Below are positions 24,438 through 35,330 of a stretch of 64,000 nucleotides of DNA, piece after piece. The notes beneath the pieces were generated by a model. The model saw only the letters and a program-made list of their open reading frames with translations. It searched no databases and was not told the origin of the DNA. Origin of the DNA: Elymus sibiricus (taxonomy: Eukaryota; Streptophyta; Magnoliopsida; Poales; Poaceae); the NCBI GenBank assembly GCA_039707655.1, contig CM077666.1:307112166-307176165 (forward strand), read 5' to 3'. The position numbers and the translations under genes are program-made. Positions within the stretch are counted from its first letter, which is position 1. Every line of letters begins with the position of its first letter.

Positions 24438-26586
24438 TTGCTAGCTCTGCCTCCTCCGTGCTTTAGCCCCCCCTTCTCCCCTCCTGCTCCAATGGAGCCC
24501 GTGGTCCGTGGCCGCCCCACTTCGCTCGACGTCCACTACCCCATGATTCCCGACCAAAACACTCTCATCTGCCTTGTCAACATCTCCCCGCCCAGGCCCA
24601 ACTTCCTCCCCTGGCTTAAGCGTGTCTTCCAGCAGCGGCTCGACACTTCTGCTGTGCGTTTTGCTGGGTCCGCGGTGGGCACCGTCTTCATTGTGTTCCA
24701 GCGTGAGGATGAGCAGGTGGCTGCCCTCCGTGCGAGCCCGCTTTATGTTGGTTCCCGCACGGTGCGGATCTTGCCCCACAACGCGGGGGATAATGCCTTC
24801 TCCTTCTCCTTCAAGCACGTCGTCAACCTCTCGCTGGAGAAGCTTCCCTTGGAGCTATGGAACAGGCACGGCGTTGCTGCGTCCGTCACTGGCTTTGCGA
24901 GCATCTTGCGGGTGGAGCATGCTTATCTCTACGGCAGTGAGTTCTCGAGCATCTTCGTGCTGGTCAAGGTGGAGGCCCTCCAGCACATTCCCCACCATCT
25001 CGCCTTCCACCATGTCGACGGAGCTGGGGCATATGTTGATGTCCTCATCAACGAGATTTGGGACGTGGCCCGCTCACTCGGGGCTCCTTCTGCTCCGCCC
25101 CAGCCCCCGCTCGAGCCGCGTCACGGCGACGACGGCGACTACGGCTATGGTGGCCATTCCCTGCCACGTACGCTCCCTCGACAGGGCCATGCGCACCCGC
25201 GCGGGTCCCGCGCTGCACCGGGCTCTTTGGAGGAAGGGGACGGCATGTCCACGCGTGCTTACCGCGCGTTCCTGGAGCCGCTCATCGCTTTTGCTGGGGA
25301 CCTCATGGCGATGCTGAAGCTCTCCGTCAAGCCAAAGTTCATCAAGAACGCCACCTTTCGCCTTCCCACTGCTGAGCAAATTGCTCATGAAGACGAACAC
25401 CGGGGCTGCCTCCGCTCCGTCTTGCTTGCTGTGGATGTGCATAAGCCGCGCGTCATCGTCTCCTTCGATCCTGACGCCATGACCTTCTCCTTCAAGCTCG
25501 AGCTTAGCAACTGCCGTACGGCCGAGGGGGTGATCCCTATGCGTCCGGTGGCGGTGGATGATGGCTACTTCCCCTCCTTCGACGTTCACTCGGAGCTGCT
25601 CGCGCGGGAAAGCTGTCGCTCTCTGCTGTTCAAATTCTGGCCTCAGACGTGGGACGGCAAGTCGTGCGACCGCACCCAGCCGTTGCTACCTTCTGTTGAG
25701 AGCCGGCACCCTCCAAAGCCCATCGTGCCTGCTGGGCTGCTGCCCACGGTGGGCCCGCTTCTGTCTTTTGCTGAGGGTGAGGTTTTCCCAGCGGATGCCT
25801 ACTACACGGCCCAGGCTCGTGTGCAGGCCCACCTGGTCCTCACTACCCGGTCCATCTGCTCCAGGCCCATCAAGCACTTGCCCCCTCCTGGAGAAGGCCT
25901 GCTGCTTAGTGGCCACTTATCACGGGGCATGTGCGCTGCTTCCTGCTCCGGTGGCGGCGGCATTCTGCTCCTGCCGCGCGCTGCCGCTCGAGCCTGGCGC
26001 TGGTGACCTGCTTTCCTTCCCGCCAACTCTGTAGCTGCTCGACCCCGTGGTGCCCACGCCTGCGGCCAATCCGCCTGCTTTGGCTGCTAACCAGGTGGGG
26101 GTGCCCCTGGATCTGGGGTCCATCCCTTCTCTGCTCGCCGCTGGGCCTCAGGCGGCGGCTGCCTCGGACTTACCGGCGGCGGGTACGGCGGCCGTGGCTC
26201 TTCCTTCTCCGCGCCGCAGCTCTCGTATTATGAGGCTGTACGACGGGGAGCGGGTCGGCTCCGTTGAGCGGGCGTCCAAGAGAAAGGCCAAGGCGGCGGG
26301 GTCCTCTGCTACCTCTGGCAGTGCTTCTGCAAGGCGTTCGGCTTCCCCTGGAGGTCGTCGCAAGAAGGCCAAGGTGGCAGCGGTTGCTGGTCTTTTGGAG
26401 CTCCCCTTCTCCAACACCCCGAGGCCTCTGACTCGGGGCAAGCTCAAGCAGCTGGCCAAGTGCTGCGACCTCAACGCTGATGCCATCCTCGCGCAAGCCC
26501 AAGCTCAAGCCTCTTCTGATGGGGCTGCTCGATCCTCTCCGACCGACACCTCCTCTGCTTCCTCTGTGGGTGACGGCAACCTTTAG
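24438..26586 (+). pseudogene. LINE ORF1 C-terminal half, frameshifted
   Basis: Two frames (24438-26006 and 26047-26586) cover the region between the zinc knuckles and ORF2. The first contains a globular region seen in plant LINE ORF1 proteins (WLKRVFQQRLDTSAVRFAG, SLEKLPLELWNRHG). The second has a proline/alanine linker, a basic nuclear-localisation-like stretch (SKRKAKAAG, GGRRKKAKV) and TPRPLTRGKLKQLAKCC. I infer these were one protein with the zinc-knuckle half. The ATG-led part probably begins at 24492 (MEPVVRGRPT). Confidence 0.6.
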
Positions 26587-26909
26587 GATGTGTAGGTCTA
26601 GTTTGTCTACTGCATGGCTTCGGCTGCTGTCCCCGCTTTTGGGGGTTCTAGTTCATCCAGTAGTTACATTTCGTAGTCGTAGGGTGGGTGCTTCCTCCCT
26701 TCTAGGCTTTCTGCATGTTTCCTTTAAGCTGTCTTGCATTAGCATTTTATCTGCAGTTTCGTCAGGGTCCTGTCTGTCAGAGGTCTGTCAGTCATCCGCT
26801 CTATTATCTATTAATGAATGTGCACTTTTGGTTTCCTTCAATCTGGTTCATGTTCATGATCTCCTTGCCTCTTTCTTCTTGCACGGGCTGCTGTTATACC
26901 TGTTTATCC

Positions 26910-29900
26910 ATGAAATTACTTGATTGGAATGTTCGAGGCCTCGGTGATGAGGACAAGTGTTCTTTGGTTCGTGATGTTATAACCTCCTGTCGCCCTAGTA
27001 TTGTTTGTTTGCAGGAAACTAAGTTGGAGACTGTATCCAAGAGGAAGATGGGCGCGTTTTTCCCAGCCTATCTTAATGGGCTTGCCGTCGTTCCCTCCTC
27101 CGGCTCGTCTGGTGGTTTGTTGGTGGCATGAGATTCTGCTTCTATGACCGGGCATGTTGTGGCCACCCATAGATTTCACATCACTATCAGGATGATTTCA
27201 ACAATGAGCAGCTCATCGTTCTTGGTCACTGCTGTTTATGCTCCTTACCTTGATCGCGACAGATCTCTTTTCTTCGAGGCTGTTGATTCTGCAGTTGGCA
27301 CGGTTGCGGAGCCTTGGCTGGTCATGGGTGATTTTAACATGTACCGTCATGAGAATGAAAAATCTCATGGACGCGTCAATTGGTCAATGATGGAGAGGTT
27401 CAATGGTTGGATCAGAGATAATGGTCTTGATGACGTTGCTATCTGCAATAGAAGATTCACATGGTCTAATAAAAGGGACATCCCAACTCTTGTTCGCTTG
27501 GACAGAGTACTTGTTAATGCGGAGTGGCTCTTGGGTTTTGTTCAAACTTCTGCTTCGGTTGTTCCCTCTGTCACTTCAGATCATGTGCCCATTCTTGTCC
27601 AGTTCAATTCTGATGTTGTCAAGAGCAGTCTGTTCCGGATGGAAAATCACTGGCTTGTGATGGATGACACGAAACATATCATTACTGATAGCTGGTCTAG
27701 GGGTACTAGACATTTTCAGTCCTCTGCCTCTCTTATTAACTTCAAAATGAGGCGTATCCGAGCAGCCCTCAGGTGTTGGAAAAGGAATCGACCTGGTCTG
27801 GAGTTGCTGATCAGTAATAACAAACTTGTGGTTGATTATTTGAATTCGGTTGAGGAGCGCCGTCAGTTATCTGTTCTTGAGGCAGTTCTAAGGTAGTTTG
27901 CCTCTGCTAAGGCTGAACAGCTTATTCTATGGCAAACTGCGATGTGGCGTAGGAGAGCTAAGTTGCATTGGTGTGTCTCCGGTGATGAGAGCAACAAATT
28001 CTTTCATGCCGCTACCAGCTGCCAGGCCAGAAGGAATAAAATTAGGGTCATTGTTCATGAAGGTGTGGAATTCTATGATAATCAACATAAGCTGCAGCTT
28101 GCCACTAATTACTTCTTTGATCTGCTGGGGCAGCCCTCTCCTTCCATGCCAACGATTCAGCCTAGTTCTCTGTATGATGACGTGGACCTGTCTTGCCTTG
28201 CTGACGAGTTCACTTGGGCAGAGATCATCGGTGCTATCAATCACTCGCCAAATAATCAGAGTCCTGGCCCGGATGGGTTCACCAATGTGTTTTTTAAGGC
28301 TTTCCACAATGTTATCAAGCATGATTTGCTGTCCTTCTTCTCTGAGTTGTACCACAATCAGATGGACTTGGCTGGGATTAACACGGCTTTTATTTCGCTC
28401 CTGCCTAAGAAGGATACACCTCTGGAGTTACGTGACTATCGACCTATTTCTGTCGTTCATAGTGTGCCTAAGCTTGTGAACAAGGTTCTTGCCCGTAGAT
28501 TGCAGTGTCAGATACCTCAGTTGATCCACTCCCTCCAGTCTGGCTTTGCTAAGGGAAGATCCATTGTGGAGAATTTTGCTATGGCTGCTGATATGATCCA
28601 GTGCGCTCACAAGAGACGTTTGCCTATGGTTGCTCTTAAGCTGGACTTCCAAAAGGCTTTTGACACTGTCAGCTGGCCCTGCCTTTTTAGCATTATGGAA
28701 GCTCGGGTCTTTCCTCAGAGGTGGATCGGCTGGGTTTCTTCAATTCTATCCACGTCTAGTTCTAGAGTTCTAGTTAATGGTGAGCTTGGTGACCCGATTG
28801 TTGTGAGGAGAGGGTTCAGGCAGGGTGATTCTATGTCTCCTTACCTCTTCATCTTGGTAGCTGATGTGTTGCAGAGGATGTGCTGTGCAGAGTTTGAAGC
28901 TGGTAATTTGGTACACCCGCTTGGCGCTGATCGGATGTTTCCGGTGCTGCAATACGCGGACGACACTTTGCTGCTCTTTCAGGGCTGTTTTCAGCAAGCC
29001 ACCATCATCAAACAAATCTTGTCGGCCTTCTCGGGCTTGCAGATTAATTTCCATAAGAGTACTTTGATTCCTATCTGCTTGGATGTTGTTGCTACAACTG
29101 AGATTGCTGATTTGTTTGGCAGTCCGGTTTTTTCCTTCCCCTGCACATATCTCGGGCTTCCTCTGTCTCTTCATAAAATCAAGCATGGGATGCTCTTGCC
29201 GGTAATTCACAAGGTTGACAGGCATCTGTCTGGTTGGTTAGCTACTTTCTTATCTTGGGGAGGCCATCTCACTTTGATCAACTCTGTGCTTGCTAGCATA
29301 CCAAGCTACTACATGACTTGTTTTCCGTGGCCCAAGGAGTCTATTGCTAAGCTTGACAGTCTGCTCAGGGCGTTTTTTGGCAGGGCAAGAACGCGGTGAA
29401 AGGTGGTCACTGTCTGGTGGCTTGGGAATATGTTTCTATGCCAAGGCGCTCCGGTGGTTTGGGCATAAGAGATCTTACCGCACATAATCAACCTCTGTTA
29501 TGCAAGTTCACAGCCAAAGTCCTGCAGCACTCTGATGTACCCTGCTTCCAGTGGTTCGCCTCACAGTACTGCCATAGTCGTTTGCCACAAGGGGCTAATA
29601 GCGGGATTCACCTATTTGGAAGGGTCTCAAGCGATTTATTCCTATGGTCCTGGCTGCCTCTCGCTGCTCTCTTGGTTGTGGAGACTCTCTTTCGTTTTGG
29701 CACGACAAATGGCTGGATGTTGGGCGTTTGCGTCATGAGCTACCAACTCTTTTTACTTATGCTAAGGACAGTCTATGTACAGTGGCTTCCCAATACTCGG
29801 ATGGTGCTTGGGACATCCAGTTGCACCCTAATCTCTCCCGTTCGGCAGCCCAGGAGCTGCTTCGTCTGCACTCCTTCCTGCTGGGAGTGCAGCCTGCACC

Positions 29901-30492
29901 TCTGGGCAAGGACCGTCAACTGTCGTCGATTTTCAGCAAAGAAGTGAGTACTGCCTATTTATATCATCTGCTCACGTTCAGAGGTGTGTCCTGTGAGTTC
30001 GCGCACTGGATTTGGGACCCCATTATCCCTCTCAAATATCGCATCTTCCTTTGGCTGGCTTTCTGGGGTCGCCTGAATACCCGGGATAACATGGTTAAGA
30101 AGCGGTGGTCCTCTGTGGCTTCTCATGCGGATTGTGATGTTTGCCCGGCACTTGAGTCCATCAGTCATTTGACTCTGCGTTGCTTCCTAGCTTCTGCTTT
30201 TTGGGACAAGCTTAACATGGCCCTTTCTGCTTCAAGGTCCATGGATCTGTTGGATTTCATGTATAGGGCTCAATCAAGTTGGCCTGCATCAAGTAAATGG
30301 CATATTCTGTTTGCTGCGTCGGCTGTTACTTTTTGGCATGCCAGAAATGACAGGGTGTTCAACCGTAAGCACTGGACGCCATCTTACGCTAGGCTGTATG
30401 CAGCTGATCTCCTAAAGCTTTGGTGCCACCGGGCTAAGCGCGCAGAAGATAAAGCATCTCTCTTACTTTGGGTGCAGAAGTTGTGTGGCTAG
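26910..30492 (+). pseudogene. LINE ORF2: endonuclease, reverse transcriptase, zf-RVT (broken)
   Basis: ORF2 nicks target DNA and copies the LINE RNA onto it. From ATG 26910 the endonuclease starts MKLLDWNVRGLG with QETK, GDFNMYRHENEK and SDHVPIL motifs in the usual order. It is broken by TGA at 27129 (at the position of the usual W in VAWDS) and TAG at 27894, both in frame. The reverse transcriptase (27942-29399) has LKLDFQKAFDTVSW, RRGFRQGDSMSPYLF and the catalytic YADD. A one-base loss in a T run near 29370 shifts the frame. A second shift near 29640 leads into the C-terminal zf-RVT region (FWHDKWLD, IPLKYRIFLWLAFWGRL, CDVCPALESISHLTLRC). No RNase H domain is seen. Confidence 0.9.
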
Positions 30493-30911
30493 CCTAGTAT
30501 TCTTCTCCTTTCTCCTTTTCTCCTTCTCCAGTTCTTTTCCTACTTCTCCCTAGGCAGCTTATGGCCTATGCACCACGGTGCGTAATATAAGCTTCATGTA
30601 ATTGATGTTTTGTCTTCGGGCCTCGGCCAGTTTTGAAATATATAAGGTAGAATGTGATCTACCTTTTCATTTCAAAAAAATAGCACAGGCAGGTAGAGGG
30701 AGCCGACGGCGTGTGCCGGCGCCCGGGCGGCCGGTGGTGTGGTATTATAGCAGTGTCATGGGGAGGAGTGCCCATAGTCAGGCCCCAGGATGTAGCCATG
30801 TCGGTGAATCTCGTTAACAAATCTCGGTATCGTGCTAACAAATCTCGGTATCGTGCCTCGTGTGATTGATTGGTCCTTAATAGATCAACCGACGCCTCGG
30901 ATTATTCTAAC

Positions 30912-31563
30912 AACTGGTATCATGCCTTTGATTATTCTAACAAATCTTTTCCCTCTTTCTTAAAAAAAAACCCGCCATTGAGTATGTAGTGATTGCTTGC
31001 ACCAGTGACTTGATGAAAGTTTTCTTGCAACTCTTTTTTTTTATTATTATTTTTGAATTTGTTTGGATTACTTACCACATATGTCACGTGGTAGTTTTCT
31101 TGCAACTCCTAGTCCCAGCTATGCCATCTCTCTACCCAACCTTGAAAGCTTTATCAAATTCTATTTTTTTCAAATATGCAAAGACACCGTCATTGGATCG
31201 GCTGACATCCGAGGGAAGGCCCAACCCAACCCAACTCTTTATTTTTTTATATATATATTTTTTGAGCAAAACCCAACTCTTTTTTTTTTTTTTTTTGAGA
31301 TCAAAAACCCAACTCTTAATGAGACACACCCTTCTTCACACTGTTTGTTGTGGCCCAGTTGTCAAAATTATCTTCCAGGAAGGAAATGTAGATAGGCCAG
31401 GCCCACAAAGAGAAACCAACGACGACTCTGTCCTTCTCCTCTGCGTATCTCTCGAAGCATCCACTGCCTTCCAAGGCTCTCGCGCCCCGCCTCACACCGA
31501 CCCATCTCTGGAAGCATCTCCCAATCCAACCCTCTCACAGGAACAGGAACCCTCTAGAACATC
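30912..31563. other. Intergenic DNA upstream of the FKBP gene
   Basis: No coding signal. The stretch contains poly-T tracts (about 31029-31045 and 31280-31298) and AACCCAACTC repeated near 31230, 31268 and 31308. The last 150 bases become CT-rich, as in grass promoters. Confidence 0.5.
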
Positions 31564-31596
31564 ACATCGTTGAACGCAACAATCTCTGCTCCGCCA

Positions 31597-31604
31597 CATA
31601 TAAG
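31597..31604 (+). promoter_or_regulatory. TATA box candidate of FKBP gene
   Basis: CATATAAG lies 160 bp upstream of the start codon, in a CT-rich promoter. Transcription would begin near 31630, giving a leader of about 130 bases. I searched by eye for perfect heat-shock elements, since one wheat homologue is heat-induced, and found none that convinced me. Confidence 0.45.
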
Positions 31605-31763
31605 AAGCCAACGATCCGAGCCGCGCCTTGCTCCGGCTGCAAACAACATCCAGAACGCACAGAGACACAGATCACGAGCGAGCGAGCGCGCACCCGTTAA
31701 CCGTTTGATCTTTCCACTCCGCCTAAGATCGCCTCGCCAGCCTTTCGCGTCCACGAACCAACA

Positions 31764-34622
31764 ATGGCCGCCGTGGAGGAGGAGACGCTGAGGGCGGTGG
31801 AAGAGGAGGACGATGCCATGATGAACGAACCGGACGGCGAGGCCATGGACGGCCTCGACGGCGACGACGAGGAGGAGACCGACTCCCCGTCGACGATGAA
31901 GGTCGGGGAGGAGAAGGAGATCGGGAAGCAGGGGCTGAAGAAGAAGCTCGTCAAGGAGGGCGAGGGCTGGGAACGGCCCGAGACCGGCGACGAGGTCGAA
32001 GGTATGGATCACGACCGTCCCCTCTGCATCTATCTGATCACCCTACGCAACACCAAACCCAACGGATGATAACCGGGATGAATGTTGCACGCAGTGCACT
32101 ACACGGGCACTCTCCTCGACGGGACCAAGTTCGATTCGAGCCGCGACCGTGGGACTCCCTTCAAGTTCAAGCTCGGGCAAGGCCAGGTGATCAAGGGATG
32201 GGACCTGGGCATCAAGACCATGAAGAAGGGCGAGAATGCCGTCCTCACCATCCCGCCAGACCTCGCGTACGGCGAGGCCGGCTCCCCGCCCACGATCCCG
32301 CCAAACGCGACGCTCCAGTTCGACGTCGAGCTCCTGTCGTGGGCCAGCGTCAAGGACATCTGCAAGGACGGCGGCATCTTCAAGAAGGTCCTGGTCGAGG
32401 GTCAGAAATGGGAGAATCCCAAGGATCTCGACGAAGTTCTTGGTACGTTGTGTCTAACTGCGTTAACTATTCCATTCCGACCAAATTACTCAAAATTTGG
32501 TTTGTGTTCTGCTAAACAACCAAAACTTTCGTTTGAAATTAACTACAAATGTCCCTGCAGAAAAAAAAACTACAAATGTATGGAAAACTAGTATTTCTTG
32601 TGTAATCTACGCAGAAATAATTTGTTATCGGATCTTCTTAATGAAACGAAACCTAATGATTTTGGGTTGCCGAACTGGAATGTACGTCGGTATAATTTGA
32701 ACGAAATGGTGAACTTCCGTATAATTTCAACGAAATGGTTATCGATCTGCTCTTGCTACGCGCGATGTCACCTCTCTGACATGTTCCATGTTTGCTCACG
32801 CAGTCAAGTACGAGGCGAGACTTGAGGATGGATCCGTCGTGTCCAAGTCAGATGGTGTTGAATTCGCAGTGATGGATGGTTCGTATCCAGTCTTTCTAGT
32901 TAGCCTTGGCAAATTGAACAGCAGGATTTAGCTCTGATGCACAACTCTCCCTTTAAAACTACAGGTTACTTCTGCCCGGCACTTTCCAAAGCCGTGAAGA
33001 CAATGAAGAAGGGCGAGAAGGTCTTTCTGACCGTCAAGCCACAATGTGAGCCATTTCTCCTCAAATCTATGATTCAGACATATATACGTTTGCTGTACTC
33101 CAGAAGTTCTATAAATTGATATGTACTGCATCTTATGATGGACAGATGGTTTTGGCGAGCAAGGAAGGCCGGCTTCTGAAGTTGAAGGCGCCGTGCCCCC
33201 GAATTCCACACTGCACATCGATCTTGAGCTGGTCTCTTGGAAGACGGTCACACTCATCGGTGACGACAAGAGGATCCTGAAGAAGGTGCTCAAGGAAGGA
33301 GAAGGCTACGAGCGTCCCAACGACGGGGCAGTTGTCAGAGGTGCGCGGCGCACTGCTAATCCATGCATGCACAACGTCGTGAAAATTGCACAAGTATGCT
33401 AACCTTGTGTTACTTCTTGCTTGCAGTGAGGCTGATCGGCAAGTTGGACGACGGCACTGTGTTCGTGAAGAAAGGACATGAGGGCGACGAACCATTTGAG
33501 TTCAAGACGGACGAGGAGCAGGTCATCGAAGGGCTGGACACGACGGTGGTCACCATGAAGAAAGGAGAGGTCGCGTCAGCTAGAATACCACCTGAACATG
33601 CGTTCGGATCCACTGAGACGAAGCTTGATCTTGCTGTGGTTCCTCCTAACTCCACCGTCTTCTATGAAGTGGAGCTCGTTTCCTTCGAGAAGGTAACTAT
33701 GGTGGTTCCTTTATTTTACATAGTAGTATCTATCTCTGCTAGTGTCAGAAAGTGAACGCGATCTATGCTCGTGTTCTGTTGTTTCAGGAGAAAGAATCCT
33801 GGGACTTGAAGAGCAATGCTGAGAAGATCGAAGCGGCTGCTAAGAAGAAAGATGAAGGAAACGTGTGGTTTAAGATGGGCAAGTACGCCAAGGCTTCCAA
33901 GAGATACAAGAAGGTAATAAAGGGCGTCAGTCTTTCAACTGAAACTCTCGTCCTGTCAAAAACGTATTGACACAGAATCGAGTTCCTGACATAGATCTAT
34001 CCTTTCGAACAGGCTGCCAAGTACATTGAGTACGACAGCTCCTTCAGCGAGGATGAGAAGAAGCAATCCAAGGCAGTGAAGATCAGCATCATGCTCAACA
34101 ACGCAGCGTGCAAACTGAAACTCAAGGATTACAAAGAAGCAGAGAAACTTTGCACGAAGGTGAGTGTTATCTTTCGAGTACGAGGGTTTCATCAGGGCAA
34201 CCAATAAACAACACAACACATGATCCTAAACGGTGGCATTATTTATTGATCAGGTTTTGGAGCTGGAGAGCACAAACGTCAAGGCTCTGTACCGGAGGGC
34301 GCAGGCGTACACCGAGCTCGTCGACCTGGAACTGGCAGAGCTAGATATCAAGAAGGCTCTGGAGATTGACCCAGACAACAGGTAGAGGCACCGTCCATCT
34401 CTCTCTGGGGATCAAGAAGGCTACAGATATCGTATCATCGTATCAACAATTTCGTCTATGGATCGTGGCTGATTTTTCGTGTTTGTTTTCGCCTCTAGGG
34501 AGGTGAAGGTTGCGTACAAGGCGTTGAAGGACAAACTGAGGGAGTACAACAAGAGGGACGCCAAGTTCTACGGCAACATGTTCGCCAAATGGAGGAAGAC
34601 GGAGAATGCCGCCGGGAAATAG
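31764..34622 (+). CDS. Multidomain FKBP-type peptidyl-prolyl isomerase (ROF/FKBP62; wheat FKBP73/77 type)
   Basis: Ten exons with GT-AG introns join in frame: 31764-32001, 32095-32442, 32804-32878, 32965-33045, 33146-33340, 33427-33692, 33788-33913, 34013-34159, 34254-34381, 34499-34622. They encode 575 aa, close to known family lengths. After an acidic N-terminus come three FKBP domains (about residues 55-165, 195-310, 313-400). Domain 1 keeps the pocket residues ([28 protein letters not shown]) and should be active; domains 2 and 3 are degenerate. A TPR region (about 405-535) has the Hsp90 carboxylate-clamp residues in [18 protein letters not shown] and [11 protein letters not shown] basic, aromatic C-terminus ([12 protein letters not shown]) fits calmodulin binding. 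Family knowledge: such proteins are Hsp90 co-chaperones in cytosol and nucleus, some heat-induced. The start ATG is the first in the exon. Confidence 0.95.
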
Positions 34623-35109
34623 GACGCACAGCCTATGGCCATCGACAGCACCGCGTGACGGCTCTGCCGCGTCCTAGTACAGCCGGGTCTGGATGTACTA
34701 GTTCATAATAGCTCTCTACCGTGGTTTGGTGGTCTTTGTCCTCTATTCTGCAGCTTGTGCCTCGTCTGTGATCGGTTGCGTGCCTTGATGATGTACTCAT
34801 AATTTGCTGCCGTACGATTTAAGTGTTTGTTCAGTCTTACAACGGTTTTTCTAGAGCTTTTATTTAAAACTGAAGTGAAATGTGTCATTAGTTCATCAAC
34901 TCAAATTAATTGCACATTTTGGGTAAAGAACATCGGAAGTGATTGATTTACATCGGAAGTGTTAATCTGGAATGCGGCGTGGCGTACCCGAATGCATGGG
35001 AAAGAGGGTCATATTAACCCTGAAAAGAATTTCAGGACATGTCTGCCAATAGTAAAATCCAGAAGATAAAGCTCCCATAGAAAGTACATGATAGAAATGT
35101 GCAACCACA
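34623..35109. other. 3' flank of FKBP gene
   Basis: It holds the likely 3' UTR (to about 34800-34870). After that comes AT-rich DNA with no gene or clear repeat, up to the MITE-derived repeats. Confidence 0.5.
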
Positions 35110-35330
35110 TACTCCCTCTATTCCTAAATAGTTTAAAACGTCATATAGTATTTAGGAATGAAGGGAGTAATAAGTAACATAATTGAACTATCAAAACGTC
35201 ATATATTTAGGAATGAAGGAAATAATACATCATATATTTAGGAATGGAGGGACGTTTTGGTAGTTTAATATGTCATATATTTAGAAATGAAGGGAGTAAT
35301 AAGTAACATAATTGAACTACCAAAAACTTC
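35110..35330 (+). repeat. Stowaway-MITE-derived minisatellite
   Basis: A very short Stowaway-like unit (about 35112-35169; CTCCCTCTATTCCTAAATA with inverse end TATTTAGGAATGAAGGGAG, flanked by TA) is followed by repeated fragments of its right end. ATATATTTAGGAATG-GAGG-type segments recur three more times, together with GTAATAAGTAACATAATTGAACTA twice. The series resumes beyond the LINE at 36853-36900, so it predates that insertion. Confidence 0.7.

Larger units (their letters stand above)
7066..30679 (+). mobile_element. Full-length LINE (non-LTR retrotransposon) interrupted by nested LTR elements
   Basis: The target-site duplication ATAGCACAGGCAGGTAG lies at 7049-7065 and again at 30680-30696, the second copy right after a short A-tail. 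Without the inserted 15.9-kb LTR element the LINE is about 7.7 kb. Order is 5' UTR (7066-7461), ORF1 with zinc knuckles, ORF2 with endonuclease, reverse transcriptase and a zf-RVT segment, and 3' UTR (30493-30672). This is the plant L1-type (RIX) layout. ORF2 holds two nonsense codons and at least two frameshifts, so the copy is dead, but the intact duplication shows both ends are complete. Confidence 0.9.
6891..30911 (+). mobile_element. Copia-type LTR remnant, split by the nested LINE
   Basis: The two outer pieces, 6891-7065 and 30697-30911, join across the LINE insertion into an LTR of about 390 bp. It begins TGTTGGAATT, has a TATA-like TTATATAATG near 7005, and ends ATTATTCTAACA. Next comes ACTGGTATCATGCC, which resembles a degenerate Copia Met-tRNA primer site. 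Purine-rich DNA before 6891 would suggest a 3' LTR while the primer-like site after 30911 suggests a 5' LTR, so the exact structure is unresolved. The element is decayed: AACAAATCTCGGTATCGTGC is repeated in tandem at about 30816-30856, and GATTATTCTAACAA is repeated near 30900-30945. Confidence 0.5.

Noticed and set aside
31340..31600. Heat-shock elements upstream of the FKBP gene
   Set aside because: GAA and TTC triplets occur (for example CTTCCAGGAAGGAAA) but not with the required spacing.
31764..32069. Short 101-codon reading of FKBP exon 1 as a separate protein
   Set aside because: It runs into intron 1; the splice sites give a continuous ten-exon gene.
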